DNA from: Mixophyes australis
Taxonomy: Eukaryota; Chordata; Amphibia; Anura; Limnodynastidae
Length of the DNA: 64,000 nucleotides
NCBI GenBank assembly: GCA_036250195.1
Contig: JAVHZZ010000011.1
Location: 345,001-409,000 of the forward strand
Reading direction: 5' to 3'
Shown piece by piece: positions 43,290-54,965 of the stretch. Position 1 is the stretch's first letter, and each line of letters opens with the position of its first letter. Under the pieces are notes generated by a model. That model ran no database searches. It was not told where the DNA came from and saw only the letters and a program-made list of their open reading frames with translations. Position numbers and translations under genes: made by a program.

Positions 43290-44639
43290 TTGTACAGCCT
43301 GGTGTTCCTCTATCCTCGGACGCCATCTTGTGAAGTATTCTGCATATGCGTAACCTCGGGAACCTTTAAAATCTCTGCTCCGCGGTGATTGGATGATCAC
43401 CAGCCAGTACCCGTTATAAGGGTGCTCCTCCTTTCTGTGGGTGTTAGGTCTCCCTACCTGATAGGAAGCATCACCTCTGACTCCTCTTCGTGCTTATACG
43501 TATCGTTGTTCCTGACTTCGTGGGTTAGGTCGTTCATTCATCTGCTGCAGCTTCACTCGTTATCGGTCCTATTCCACAGTTATAGCACCTGTGTGGATCT
43601 CAGCACTTCTGCTCTCTGCAGCTCATCACTACACAGCTACACCTGTTCAGCCTAACCCGCTGCTAAGACCTGTGACTATAATGCTCCGCTCAGCATCCGT
43701 CCTATTCCTGAATTACTACACTAGTGTATACCTCAGTCCCTCGGAGTCCTGCAGCTCATTGCTTCACAGTACTTCCTGCTCAGCCTATTCCACTGTCGAG
43801 ACTTGTGGCTATACTGCTGATCATCGCACAGCATCCGTCCAGTTCCGGAATTACTACACTAGTGTATATCTCAGTCCCTCGGAGTCCTGCAGCTCATTGC
43901 TTCACAGTACTTCCTGCTCAGCCTATTCCACTGTCCAGACTTGTGGCTATACTGCTGATCATCGCACAGCACCCGTCCAGTTCCGGAATTACTACACTAG
44001 TGTATACCTCAGTCCCTCGGAGTCCTGCAGCTCATTGCTTCACAGTACTTCCTGCTCAGCCTATTCCACTGTCGAGACTTGTGGCTATACTGCTGATCAT
44101 CGCACAGCACCCGTCCAGTTCCGGAATTACTACACTAGTGTATATCTCAGTCCCTCGGAGTCCTGCAGCTCATTGCTTCACAGTACTTCCTGCTCAGCCT
44201 ATTCCACTGTCCAGACTTGTGGCTATACTGCTGATCATCGCACAGCACCCGTCCAGTTCCGGAATTACTACACTAGTGTATACCTCAGTCCCTCGGAGTC
44301 CTGCAGCTCATTGCTTCACAGTACTTCCTGCTCAGCTTATTCCACTGTCCAGACTTGTGGCTATACTGCTGATCATCGCACAGCACCCGTCCAGTTCCTG
44401 AATTCCATACACCTGAGACTACATTCCATTCTGCCTTACAGCTACTTCGTGGTTTTCTGTATTACCTGCTCTGTGTCCCCTAGAGGACCGCAACCTGCGG
44501 TTGAGAGCAGCTAAGACCATATTCCCTTGCGGGAATCCCTGGTGAACACCTCTCCTCCGTTAGGCTCCGCACCTCTCTGGCGGTAGCTGTCACTCAAGCA
44601 GAGATCAAGACCATTCCTACTATCTGACTTTCGTGACAG
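43290..44639 (+). mobile_element. LTR-like element with internal 138-bp tandem repeats
   Basis: GC-moderate segment with CCTGACTTCGTGGG and CTGCAGCTCAT motifs, ending GACTTTCGTGACA at 44639, a typical LTR terminus. The left end is uncertain; TGTTGTACAGCCTGG near 43290 is one possibility. A CCGTTATAAGGGTG near 43410 could be its TATA region. Five 138-bp units lie inside. Confidence 0.55.
43690..44410 (+). repeat. 138-bp tandem repeat, 5 units
   Basis: The marker CTAGTGTATA recurs at 43721, 43859, 43997, 44135 and 44273, exactly 138 apart. Since 138 is 46 codons, a reading frame is preserved: a 307-residue forward frame (43591-44514) with 46-residue periodicity, SPSESCSSLLHSTSCSAY in each unit. 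Units alternate between variants (CCTCAGTCCC/TCTCAGTCCC; TGTCGAGAC/TGTCCAGAC), suggesting duplication of unit pairs. Coding function is not supported by context. Confidence 0.95.
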
Positions 44640-44641
44640 CG

Positions 44642-44765
44642 TACTAGTGTGTGTGTGTGTGTGTGTGTGTATTGTTAGACTGTAAGCTCTGTTGGGCCAG
44701 GAACTGTGTTCTGTGTACAGCACCGATGAATTGCTGGTGCCATTATAAATAAATAAGTGATGACA
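44642..44765 (+). mobile_element. (TG)n plus L2/V-SINE tail
   Basis: A TG run (44647-44671), then GACTGTAAGCTCTGTTGGGC, GTACAGCACCGATGAATTGC and CCATTATAAATAAATAAGTG. Confidence 0.8.
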
Positions 44766-45417
44766 GAAATGATGATGCAAAGCAAAGCGACCAATGTAAA
44801 TGAAATATTAATGTATGTTCTAAATGTCCATCCATTATTGACTAAATGAACAAATATTTTGACATTAAAAGATCAAACAAAAACATTATCATTTTTTTTT
44901 AATTACAAATAATATTATTTATACATATTTAATTTTTATTCATTTTGATTTTTTGAAAAAATGTTTTCTATATTTTAATAAATTATTAATGATTTCTTCT
45001 TTTGAAGGTGGATTTCCCCCCAGAGTCTGGGCGTCTTCTTGAGCTGTTTAAAAAAAAGGAATAAATATCATGCTTAGGTAATTGTTCAAACATATATTAC
45101 TTCAATAGGGTGGACTTTGTTTACCCCATTTGACAGGATCAGCAGAGGCATGAAGTGCTGCATAACTTTAAGAAGTCAGAAAAGGTTAATGGTATGCTAA
45201 ACCCAGTACTAGCCAGAGGATTAATACTTTTGGGTGGCAGATGTATTTATATATACACTTCTGTGGCTGGGAGGGAGGGGATGGGGGTATTGCTATTGGC
45301 CAAATGGCTGGTGGGAAAACAGTGCTTTATGATTACTACAATGGGCCTACATACAACAACAAAAATATCTATTTGGGAAAAAGCTTACAATCCATCAAAC
45401 CCTCAACATTGGCCTAC
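44766..45417. other. No recognisable feature; AT-rich
   Basis: Very AT-rich at 44885-45000. No supported coding content. Confidence 0.5.
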
Positions 45418-46632
45418 TCCTCCTCCCTCTCCGGCGCAGCCTCCTCTTCCTCCAACTCCACCATAGCTGCCTCATGCTCCTCCTACTCCTCCTCCCTCTC
45501 CTGCGCAGCCTCCTCCTCCTCCTCCGACTCCACCATAGCTGCCTCATGCTCCTCCTCCTCCTCCTCCCTCTGCGGCGCGGCCTCCTTCTCCTCCGACTCC
45601 ACCATAGCTGCCTCATGCTCCTCCTCCTCCTCCTCCTCCTCCTCTCTCTCCGGCGCAGCCTCCTCCTCCTCCGACTCCACCATAGCTGCCTCATGCTCCT
45701 CCTCCTCCTCCTCCCTCTCCTGCGCAGCCTCCTCCTCCTCCGACTCCACCATAGCTGCCTCATGCTCCTCCTCCTCCTCCTCCCTCTCCTGCGCAGCCTC
45801 CTCCTCCTCCTCCAACTCCACCATAGCTGCCTCATGCTCCTCCTCCTCCTCCCTCTCTGGCGCAGCCTCCTCCTCCTCCTCCGACTCCACCATAGCTGCC
45901 TCATGCTCCTCCTCCTCCTCCTCCCTCTGCGGCGCGGCCTCCTCCTCCTCCGACTCCACCATAGCTGCCTCATGCTCCTCCTCCTCCTCCCTCTCCGGCG
46001 CAGCCTCCTCCTCCTCCGACTCCACCATAACTGCCTCATGCTCCTCCTCCTCCTCCTCCCTCTCCGGCGCAGCCTCCTCCTCCTCCGACTCCACCATAGC
46101 TGCCTCATGCTCCTCCTCCTCCTCCCTCTCCGGCGCAGCCTCCTCCTCCTCCGACTCCACTATAGCTGCCTCATGCTCCTCCTCCTCCTCCTCCTCCCTC
46201 TCCGGCGGGGCCTCCTCCTCCTCCGACTCCACCATAGCTGCCTCATGCTCCTCCTCCTCCTCCTCCCTCTGCGGCGCGGCCTCCTCCTCCTCCGACTCCA
46301 CCATAGCTGCCTCATGCTCCTCCTCCTCCTCCTCCCTCTGCGGCGCGGCCTCCTCCTCCTCCTCCTCCTCCCTCTCCGGCGCGGCCTCCTCCTCCTCCGA
46401 CTCCACCATAGCTGCCTCATGCTCCTCCTCCTCCTCCTCCATCTCTGGCGCGGCCTCCTCCTCCTCTGACTCCACCATAGCTGCCTCATGCTCCTCCTCC
46501 TCCTCCTCCTCCCTCTCCGGCGCAGCCTCCTCCTCCTCCGACTCCACCATAACTGCCTCATGCTCCTCCTCCTCCCTCTCTGGCGCGGCCTCCTCCTCCT
46601 CCAACTCCACCATAGCTGCTTCATGCTCATAG
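45418..46632. repeat. CTC/GAG-rich coding-like minisatellite, about 18 units
   Basis: Units of about 54-72 bases: CTCCGACTCCACCATAGCTG CCTCATG, then (CTC)n and a CCCTCTCCGGCGCAGCCTCC block. Length variation is in steps of three within the (TCC)n runs. The minus strand is open for 388 codons (46649-45483), with HEAAMVESEEEEAAPEREEE-like units; the plus strand is also open in two frames (463 and 331 codons). A minus-strand ATG precedes the repeat (MDLHLFYEHEAAMVE) and the frame ends at a single-base change in CTCCTACTCC. It may be a translated acidic repeat, but triplet slippage alone can explain it. Confidence 0.9.
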
Positions 46633-47956
46633 AAAAGGTGCAAGTCCAAAATAAACTATGCTTACGTGTAAGTTATATCTCATAAGGGAGTTACCACCAT
46701 ATTCACATCAGAATGGATTTGAATATGGGCGGCTTACACACAAGTTATATCCTCTTTTTAAAACCACAAGTTGCTTGAAAGTTGTGTTCAGATTTGAATG
46801 ATCTGTTGCACAAATTATAAACCATTGATCCTCTAGTATATATATAGTTATATGCAGTGTTATCAGTAACACTCACTAGAGGATTGGATCACAAAGGCTC
46901 AGATGTGCACTTTTACACTTCCCTGAACAGATTTCACTCACTGAACATAAATGTATATTCTTGGTGACAGCGAGTGGATGAGTTCCTAAAACAGATACAC
47001 ATGTAAGTGCCCTGATTCAGAAGATTCTGGATGAAATGTGGGGGCCCAATCTCAAGTGCAGCACAGAGACAACACCATCAATAAGAGCACAGAATAGTCA
47101 TTGCAGAATGAGGAGTCAACGGCAGACAGCATTATAGACACTGCGCCATTAATGGAGATCCTTGTATAACAGCTAAGTGGGTAAGGGCTATTCTGTACAT
47201 ACTTCTAAGTAAAACTGAAAAGCTGAGGTTTAGTAGCGTTGTCTGGAGTTTAATTTCGAGTTCTGAGCATTGTCCTTGAGGTATAAAAAAATGTGAATAA
47301 AAAATAAAAACAATTTAAGAGGTAAAATCACACTTCCTACACAACCTGTTCCTAATTAGATTAATGTCATCTCTAGAATACTCATAGTACTTAGTATTCT
47401 CCTGCAGCCAAATGAGATGATTTAACGGGATGTCATTCTCTTCTGCAGGACCACGTGGGGAGTCTGGCCATGATTTCCATTGCACGGCACAATGTGTGCT
47501 AATACTCATTGCACTGGCACCCACCAAGTCTCAGAATAACTGCACGACTTGATGCACAAGGTGGGTAACATTAAAAATAAACAAGACACTGAGAGGAAAA
47601 AAAAGAAAAAATACACAGCTGTTGCGGGGGAAAGAGACAGGAGAGGAGACATTCAGCGAAATCTCTGAACACGACCCTCTATGAAACATCTTGGCAGGGC
47701 GAACATACAGTTACTAATTGAATCAGGCTGACGCCTGCTAATTGGGGAAGGATGTGAGGTCTAAGCGTCTCTCCATGGTGAATTTACTATACATCAATGT
47801 CCTTTGTGTCACTTCAACATTGTAGCATATATAGTCCCCAAACAGGATCTTGGTGTAAATTATAGGGCCGGACCCTAACAGATCCCACTATGTGTGCTAT
47901 GATGCTATGATCTACTTCTTATGGTAACCAGTATCTAAATCAAGTGGGCACGACAC
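46633..47956. other. No recognisable feature
   Basis: Unassigned sequence. A C-run of about 16 follows at 47957-47972. Confidence 0.45.
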
Positions 47957-48127
47957 CCCCCCCCCCCCCCCTCAACAAAATGCAACTATCTGTAGAACGC
48001 AAAATCACAGTATGCTGTTGATGATGAAACATTTTGTGACACTTTTGTAGAGTTCCTAGTGCTTTCTAATGCTTTGACACTTGCAAGATAATAGTAGCTA
48101 GTAAGGGGTATGTGCTAATACTGAGTT

Positions 48128-48355
48128 TGTATTTTCTCCCCGTGTTTGCGTTGGTTTCTTCCAAGTAGTCCGGTTTTCTCCCACACTCTAAAGACATATA
48201 CAGTGCGTTAATGGGCTTCTGACTAAACCGGACCCGTGTGCTGGGTATTAAGACTGTGAGCTCCAATTGGGGGCAGGGACTGGATATGAGTGATTCCATA
48301 TTCTTTGTACAGTGCTGAGTAATATGACGGCACCATATAAACAATAATAATTCTA
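48128..48355 (+). mobile_element. V-SINE, 5'-truncated
   Basis: Central region TTCTCCCCGTGTTTGCGTTG, then TCCGGTTTTCTCCCACACTC, followed by GACTGTGAGCTCCAATTGGG and TTGTACAGTGCTGAGTAATA and a CACCATATAAACAATAATAA end. More diverged than the copies at 20.8 and 23.6 kb. Confidence 0.85.
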
Positions 48356-48529
48356 TATGGAGAACAATCGGTGCTGTTGGAGTTATGTGAATGAAGACCA
48401 CCATCTAATTCAAGTCATTAATTCATTCGGTAGGACAGCACTTACATTTTTCCTATATCTCGCTTGAAATAAAAAAGCTGTAATAATTTTTTAATGAGTT
48501 CTCACTTACATTACTTTTACTGCAGCGTG

Positions 48530-48682
48530 GTCAACTCCACTCCGCCTCCCTGAAGAGCCACGGACTCCACTCCGCCTCCCTGAAGAGCCACGGACTCCAC
48601 TCCGCCTCCCTGAAGAGCCACGGACTCCACTCCGCCTCCCTGAAGAGCCACGGACTCCACTCCGCCTCCCTGAAGAGCCACG
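48530..48682. repeat. 30-bp minisatellite, 5 units
   Basis: Unit GGACTCCACTCCGCCTCCCT GAAGAGCCAC, identical between copies, indicating recent expansion. It gives a 10-residue periodic minus-strand frame (SSGRRSGVRG). Confidence 0.96.
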
Positions 48683-49514
48683 GTGCAATGCATAGTGCCG
48701 TATACTAGTATTTCTTGGGCCAGGGGTTAATTCAATGCATTCAGGGTGCACTGTGTTGATGTAAATCCCTGCATCCACTGCTGCCAATGTCTTCTGATCA
48801 GTAGTTTGATACTTTGGTAAGTCTTCCTCCCTGATCACCACGTCAGCACGCTGCGCCCGGGGCACTCGCCCAGTCAGGCTCTGCATTGTGTCGACTCTGC
48901 TTAGTGACAGATTTATCAATGGCCAAAAAGTACTGTTGGTGGAGAAAATGGTTATTTCCAATGGCGACGGGGCTAGTTTTCACATAGCCTCATATACTGC
49001 CGGACATAAGCCCACCTAACTTTTGCATGGGGAGCCCATGTATTAACGATATAAAATGCAATGATAAAGGACAACGTATAGCGCTCCTTCCCAATTAACA
49101 AAGAACCCGATAGTACACGGTGAATAATCAAATTAATGACAAAATATATGTAGAATATCCAGACAACAGTTTTTTTAGTCCTCTTAATAAAAGATGTTCT
49201 CTGGTATGAGAAAAGATAGAACACCAGATCTCCTCCCCGTAAATTCTCCAACCACAGTCTCCTTCAAAGCACTCGTAGTAAATATGGGGAGTATCACCTG
49301 TGAAGCAGCCCATTAAGATGGCAGCAGCCCGGGTGAGGTCAGCTTATATTTGTGGACGCTTATTACCATCTACCATCTGGTGCGAGTAGATTACTTAGAA
49401 GGTAAAGAGATTTGGAAGCTACCAGACCTAAGGAACAAGGGAGTTATTCTAGGTGTTAAATCTGAAGTTGTTCAGAACATCTTGAAACTTGCTTAAGATA
49501 TCACTCCACTTCAA
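48683..49514. other. No recognisable feature
   Basis: Unassigned. The segment from about 49330 may belong to the gypsy element that follows. Confidence 0.4.
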
Positions 49515-50608
49515 TCAATACTTTTGTTTTCATCAATAGTGGAGCAGCAAGTACTTTTCTGGATCTATATCTTACTAAATCCCTGCAAATTTCTAACATC
49601 AAGATGCCCAGTCCCATAACATTAAGAGACTTCTTGTAAGCGGATTCAATATTCACTTCCCCTGTCAGTGTCATCATTAATATGTTTCACCAAGAGCAAA
49701 TTACATTCTTGCTCGCTACTTCTCCTGCTTTTCTTGAATTTCCATGGTTGACTCAACATAACCCTGATTTCAATTGGAAGACTGGGGGAATCATTAATTG
49801 GAGTGACAAGTGTCATCAGTCCTGTCTATTTATCTGTTTTTCAGAATTGGAGACATCAGAATCATTCAAGTTTCCACTACCTTACTCAACTTTTATGGAT
49901 GTTTTTGATAAAAAAATCTATAAAAAAGATTTATTAGCCCATCCAAATCACCAGTAGGGATGGGTTTCTTTTTTATGTCCAAAAAGGACGGTGGACTATG
50001 GGCTTGTATTGACTGCAAAAAAATAATCATAATAAACAATATCCGCTACTGTTAATCTTGGAATTGTTTGACAGATCTTCTCTAAAATAGACCAGTGAAG
50101 AGTTTATAATGTAATAAGGATCAGAAAAGGTGAGAGGTTGAAAGCAGCCTTCAGCACTCATACAGGACGCTACGAACACCTTGCTATGTCTTTTGACCTT
50201 TGTAATGCTCTGGCAGTCTTTCTAGATTTTATAAATGACACCATCCATGAACTCTTGGGACGTTTCGTTGTGGTTTATCTGGATGATATTCTTATCTACT
50301 CTTCTAACCTTTCAGAAGATTGGTCTCATATTCATCAAGTCTTAGAATGTCTTAGATTCAGTCACCTTTTTGCAAAACAAGGGAAATGTAAGTTTGACAC
50401 TTCTCAAGTGTCATTTTTGGGCTATGTTATCTCTTCAGCTGGCTTCCCATGGATCTTAAGAAGGTTCAAAACATTTTATAGTGGCCTCTTCCAATGAACC
50501 TAAAAGCAATACGAAGCTTCCTGGGATTTTCCAACTATTATAGGAGGGTTATTTCATCTTTTTCCTCAATTGTGTCTCCTATCACAGCAATAACCCACCG
50601 TTATCCCT
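49515..50608 (+). pseudogene. Ty3/gypsy pol relic (protease and RT)
   Basis: The order is as in gypsy Pol. A protease-like FINSGAASTFLDLYLTK (49529-49580) has the expected catalytic DSGA as NSGA. Next come FLEFPWLTQHNPDFNWKTGG (49735-49795), the P.IGLPWL..HNP..DW block, then a fusion-like linker and [20 protein letters not shown] then IDCKK (RT start). After a deletion and stops comes RYEHLAMSFDLCNALAVFLD, then FVVVYLDDILIYSS with the YLDD motif (50262-50303), and FLGYVISSAGFP. In another frame it gives LKAIRSFLGFSNYYRR before ending abruptly at about 50608. RNase H and integrase are absent. Stops, frameshifts and the D-to-N change make it inactive. Confidence 0.88.
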
Positions 50609-50729
50609 AGTCACGTTAGTGGTAGGCGAGGCTAATGCAGCACACAATGGTAGGCGGACCTAACAGGCAAAATAAATTGCACAACAAAGCAGTATTTTAC
50701 CGCTTTGCATGATAATGTGGGAATTATTA
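50609..50729. other. Junction between gypsy relic and satellite
   Basis: Short unassigned sequence. Confidence 0.4.
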
Positions 50730-51790
50730 TTGCTAGATATACAATACATAGAGCATTCTGTGCTTGCCATACTATACAAACGGCATCCTAGTGACCACCA
50801 TATAATACAGACGGCATCCTAGTGACCGCTATACAATACATAGAGCATCCTGTGCTTGCCATACTATACAAACGGCATCCTAGTGACCACCATACTATAC
50901 AAACGGCATCCTAGTGACCACCATACTATACAAACGGCATCCTAGTGACCACCATATAATACAGACGGCATCCTAGTGACCGCTATACAATACATAGAGC
51001 ATCCTGTGCTTGCCATACTATACAAACGGCATCCTAGTGACCACCATACAATACAGACGACATCCTAGTGACCGCTATACAATACAGAGAGCATCCTGTG
51101 TTTGCTATACTATACAAATGACATCCTAGTGACTGCCATACAATACAGACGACATCCTAGTGACCGCCATACAATACAGAAAGCATCCTGTGCTTGCCAT
51201 ACTATGCAAACGGCATCCTAGTGACCAACATACAATATAGACAGCATCCTAGTGACGGCCATACAATACAGAGAGCATCCTGTGCTTGCCATACTATGCA
51301 AACGGCATCCTAGTGACTGCCATACAATACAGACGGCATCCTACTGACCATGATACTATACAGAGAGCATCCTGTGCTTGCCATACTATACAAACGGCAT
51401 CCTTGTGACCGCCATACAATACAGACGGCATTTTAGTGACCGCCATACAATACAGATGGCATCCTTGTGGCCGCCATACAATACAGATGGTATCCTAGTG
51501 ACCGCCATACAATACAGATGGCATCTTAGTGACCGCCATACAATACAGACGGCATCCTACTGACCGGCATACTATACAGAGAGCATCCTACTAACTGCCA
51601 TACAACAAAGAGAGCAACCTAGTGACCACAATCCAATACAGACTGCATCCTAGTATTGATTCAGAGAGCATCTTATTGACTGATAAACAATACAGAGAGT
51701 AACCTAGGGACCACTATGTAATACAAAGAATATTCTTCTGACCGCAATATAATACGGAGAGCATCATAATGACCTCCATGTAATATAAAT
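50730..51790 (+). repeat. 31-bp minisatellite, about 34 units (same family as 30.3 kb)
   Basis: Unit AGACGGCATCCTAGTGACCG CCATACAATAC with variants AGAGAGCATCCTGTGCTTGC CATACTATACA; the period is 31. Alternation of variant types gives a multi-unit superstructure. Units decay toward the right edge. The complement of the 30258-30695 unit matches it at most positions. Confidence 0.93.
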
Positions 51791-52190
51791 ACATTTTTGT
51801 CATCACAACACTATCATACCCCTCATAATTAACAATCCCTTCCTCAAAATCATTAACTCCTTCAAATCCATCAGAACAACTCCAGTCAACATTATTAACC
51901 TCATTACAATCATGTACTCCTTTATAATCATTAACTCATTCCTCCACATTATTAATTAACTGCCACATCATTCATATTCATTAAACCCTTCATTACATCC
52001 CTCAGTCTCATCAAAAGAACCTCTTCTTAGTAATTTATTCCATTAAGATCTCCCTCATAAACAAATCCAATGTTTAAAATTAACACCCTTATTCTCAATG
52101 GTATCTACTCTCAACTCTGCTCATTTCACCCTTCACTTCCATATACCTGTTCCTATTTCCCTCTCCAGCCCCAGTCACCTGATGCTGATC
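51791..52190. other. No recognisable feature
   Basis: AT-rich with loosely repeated CATTA-type words. Confidence 0.45.
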
Positions 52191-52192
52191 TC

Positions 52193-52757
52193 AGAGGCGG
52201 ATTGGCCATGGGCATTACCAGTAGGCCGGTGCCCTACTAAGGCAGCCAGATGGGTCTTTATTTTTTCAGTTAATATTACGCCAAACAATAGTACCCCTAG
52301 TTCATGTTATTGTGCCAAATAGTGTCCCTAGATCATTTTATGTCACACAGTAGTGAATTCAATTCAAATGGTAACACACACACACCAGCACAGCTCTGTG
52401 GTCCTATGTGTGAGTCTGCACATTGATGATGAAAGGGCTGTTAGACACCTATGCATTTGCCCGTTGTGATCCTTCCTGTCTCCAGGCCAGTGCTCTCGTA
52501 CAATGTTTTCTGTGTCCCGCCCTCCTGCGTGTGGTGCAGGAACCCTGCAGCCCGCACACAGTGACAAGCAGCTTGGTGATCCACTTCCAGGACTGCTTCA
52601 CTGTCAGGACGTTCCTTTATATTGAAGAAGGTCCAGTGAATTCAGACAGGTCCCACTGCGAAGGCAAAGAAATAATAAAAAGATATCAGACGGCCTCAGT
52701 AGGCCAGTGGCCTATCGACATAATTACTGGTAAGGCCTATGGTCAATCCGTCCCCTG
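52193..52757. mobile_element. hAT-like element relic
   Basis: The left end, CAGAGGCGGATTGGCCATGG then GCATTACCAGTAGGCC, is matched on the right by the complement of CAGGGGACGGATTGACCATA then GGCCTTACCAGTAAT. No 8-bp duplication is evident. The interior has no transposase. Confidence 0.7.
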
Positions 52758-53389
52758 TAAGTGTTGTTGCCAGGGCTAGACTGTTGGACAGGAAAGTTTA
52801 TATTTATCTTTTTGTTTCCATTTATATGTCTGTTAGTTAAACAATTTGTTTGATTTTATTATTATTTTTCAGATGTGAAAATTCAGAATGGGTGGGGATC
52901 GTTACCACCGTCTGCTATGACTAAAGCCATTCTTAAACAACTGCTAACATCATAAATGAAGGCATTATGCGCTGTTTATTAAATAAATCGACAGTCACCT
53001 ACTTCTCTGGGATTTAATCTGTCACCTCTGTACACTGCTGGGCCCATATATATGGTCCCTCTTACGGTGCTACCAATGCAGACGTATGTGTAGACTTGTA
53101 ATTTATCCTGCGCTGCAGTGTTGTAAGTCTCATGTGTAATTAATGGAAGTTAACTGACTGAGGCACATATTACCCTATTAGATAATGACAGGGTTGCAGT
53201 GTTTATGTGTCTGCACATACCCTATGTGGGGAGAATCACATTCACTACATGAAATCTTGATTTCATTATTTCTGTAGGACTTTGCTTCATGCCAGCAAAT
53301 ATAACATCCTACGAGGGATCTACCTGCTTCTGCTGTAGCTCTAGCAGTAGACAGACATGGAGGGATTTTATGTAGCAGAAAACCACTTA
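52758..53389. other. No recognisable feature
   Basis: Unassigned sequence. Confidence 0.45.
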
Positions 53390-53539
53390 CATGAAAGGAA
53401 TATCCAATGCAATCCCAATTCACACAACACACACAAAACATAACACAGCTGAGCCTTTGGTCCTCCTATCGATACAAAGCCATTCATTTCACATTGATGA
53501 AAATATAATATAAACATCTGAACATTGCAATTTGTTTCA

Positions 53540-54965
53540 TTAGACAATCTTGCATAGCTTTGATTATAATTAGAATTTTGTTCTATCTTGATATAGGTTG
53601 GGTGAGGGGTGGTTGGAATGTCTTTTATCCAAGATCCATTTTCTAGAGGAATAGACAAAGAGAAGTTTTCAATATCTATCCACTGTGGATCTCGCCCATT
53701 CCCAAATTCTACGTAGGATTCTTGCATTATAGCTGAAGTCCAGAGAAGAACTGTTTTGGGATACAAATAGGGATAGTTTGAAATTTGTAGGCCAACTATC
53801 CCTTCAGCTCTAGCTTGGGTAGGACGGGGGCCAGAGTTGTTATATATGTTAGGAACCCCGCCAGCCGGCACAACACAACCCGGAGTCTACTCTGCCAATC
53901 AGGTGTTCACTGGAGCCCCTGGTGGTGGGGACAGACTGGGCTGCAGACTGGCAGAGGGTTGGGAAGTGTGTACCGGCTGGGGAGAACCCAGGCAAGCGGA
54001 GTGAGATCCACGCAGAGGTCAAGGGCCGGCAGCAGGTTGCAATTCCAGTTAACAAGTCGGGATCAAGGGTCACAGGCAGACAGGAGAAATGGTAAACAGG
54101 CCAGAGGTCAGGGTCACAGGATACACAAGCAAAGTCCAAATCCAAGCCAGGGGTCATACATGGGAGATCAGCAGAAGTTCAATAGATAGGAACAGGAACA
54201 AAGCAGGTCAGCAGACTGGGAAGCAGAAGCTATAACCGGCAATGAGGCAGCAGACCTCATTGCCTTAAATACACAGTTGGCCCAATCAAAACTTACATGC
54301 ACCCCTGCAGACTAATGAGAAACATAGCACCAGACCAATCAGGGCTAGTCCCTGATAGGCGCACACAGATGCAGGCTAATGCCTGTAACTAGTCCCCTTT
54401 AATTAGCCCACAGGCTGTGTCCTCTTTTGCGCATGCGCCCGGCTTCCAACACCGCCGGGACGCAGCGCTATATGACAGGCGTCCGACCGTTGCCTTGGCA
54501 ACGGCCGGGTAGGAAGGAGAAGTGACGTCCTGGTCTTCATGGTGACGGCCGGGACGCTGGGGCAGACAGGAAGCGAGCCGCGGCGGCTGTGAGTACCGCC
54601 GCGGCTCGTGACAATATATAGGTTTAAAACCTCTTTAGTCAGTATTTCCCAGATATTTTATTGGTTGGATGCTACATGAATGAGAACGCATGTTGTAGAC
54701 CACTTAAGGTTGAGTTTGTTACATTAATATTAAGAGCATTTGACTTGCAAAAATAATTAATCTTTCTCAAATTTGTTGAATTTTTTCATACGTTTTGATA
54801 TTGTGACCAAGGGGTTTGTAATTGTAGCCAATAAGCCATCTGCAAAAAATGCAAGTTTGTATTCCTTTTGTCTCATAGTTTAACCACTGGTGTCTGGGTT
54901 CCTTGTAATCACCCTAGTTATTGATTCCATGCATAGAACTAATATGCCCCAGAACTACCTATTCT
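53540..54965 (-). pseudogene. Tx1/L1-like ORF2 fragment, split by a solo LTR
   Basis: Read on the minus strand from 54965: VLCMESITRVITRNPDTSG then KEYKLAFFADGLLATITNPL (the L1 RT block with catalytic YADD decayed to FADG). A frame-shifted YLGI-like segment runs up to the LTR. After it comes EGIVGLQISNYPYLYPKTVL, then GRDPQWIDIENFSLSIPLEN and TTPHPTYIKI, matching the post-RT region (GGIGLPNF.YYY..., W.EIE). A large internal part, corresponding to the thumb region, is missing. The 167-residue frame at 53368-53871 is this relic plus LTR sequence, not a gene. Confidence 0.8.
53842..54618 (-). mobile_element. Solo LTR with 5-bp TSD inside an L1 relic
   Basis: LTR at 53847-54613 (767 bp). On the plus strand it starts TGTTAGGAACCCCGCC and ends GCGGCTCGTGACA, flanked by ATATA at 53842-53846 and 54614-54618. 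Minus orientation is suggested by a TATTTAAGG box near 54268 and CpG-rich U3-like sequence to its right. A strong hairpin (GAGCCGCGGCGG / CCGCCGCGGCTC) lies at about 54574-54608. Confidence 0.88.

Noticed and set aside
53368..53871. 167-residue minus-strand ORF with several glycosylation-like NxT/S sites, considered as an envelope-like or receptor protein
   Set aside because: The segments GRDPQWIDIENFSLSIPL and TTPHPTYIK fit the post-RT part of L1 ORF2, and the N-terminus comes from an LTR.
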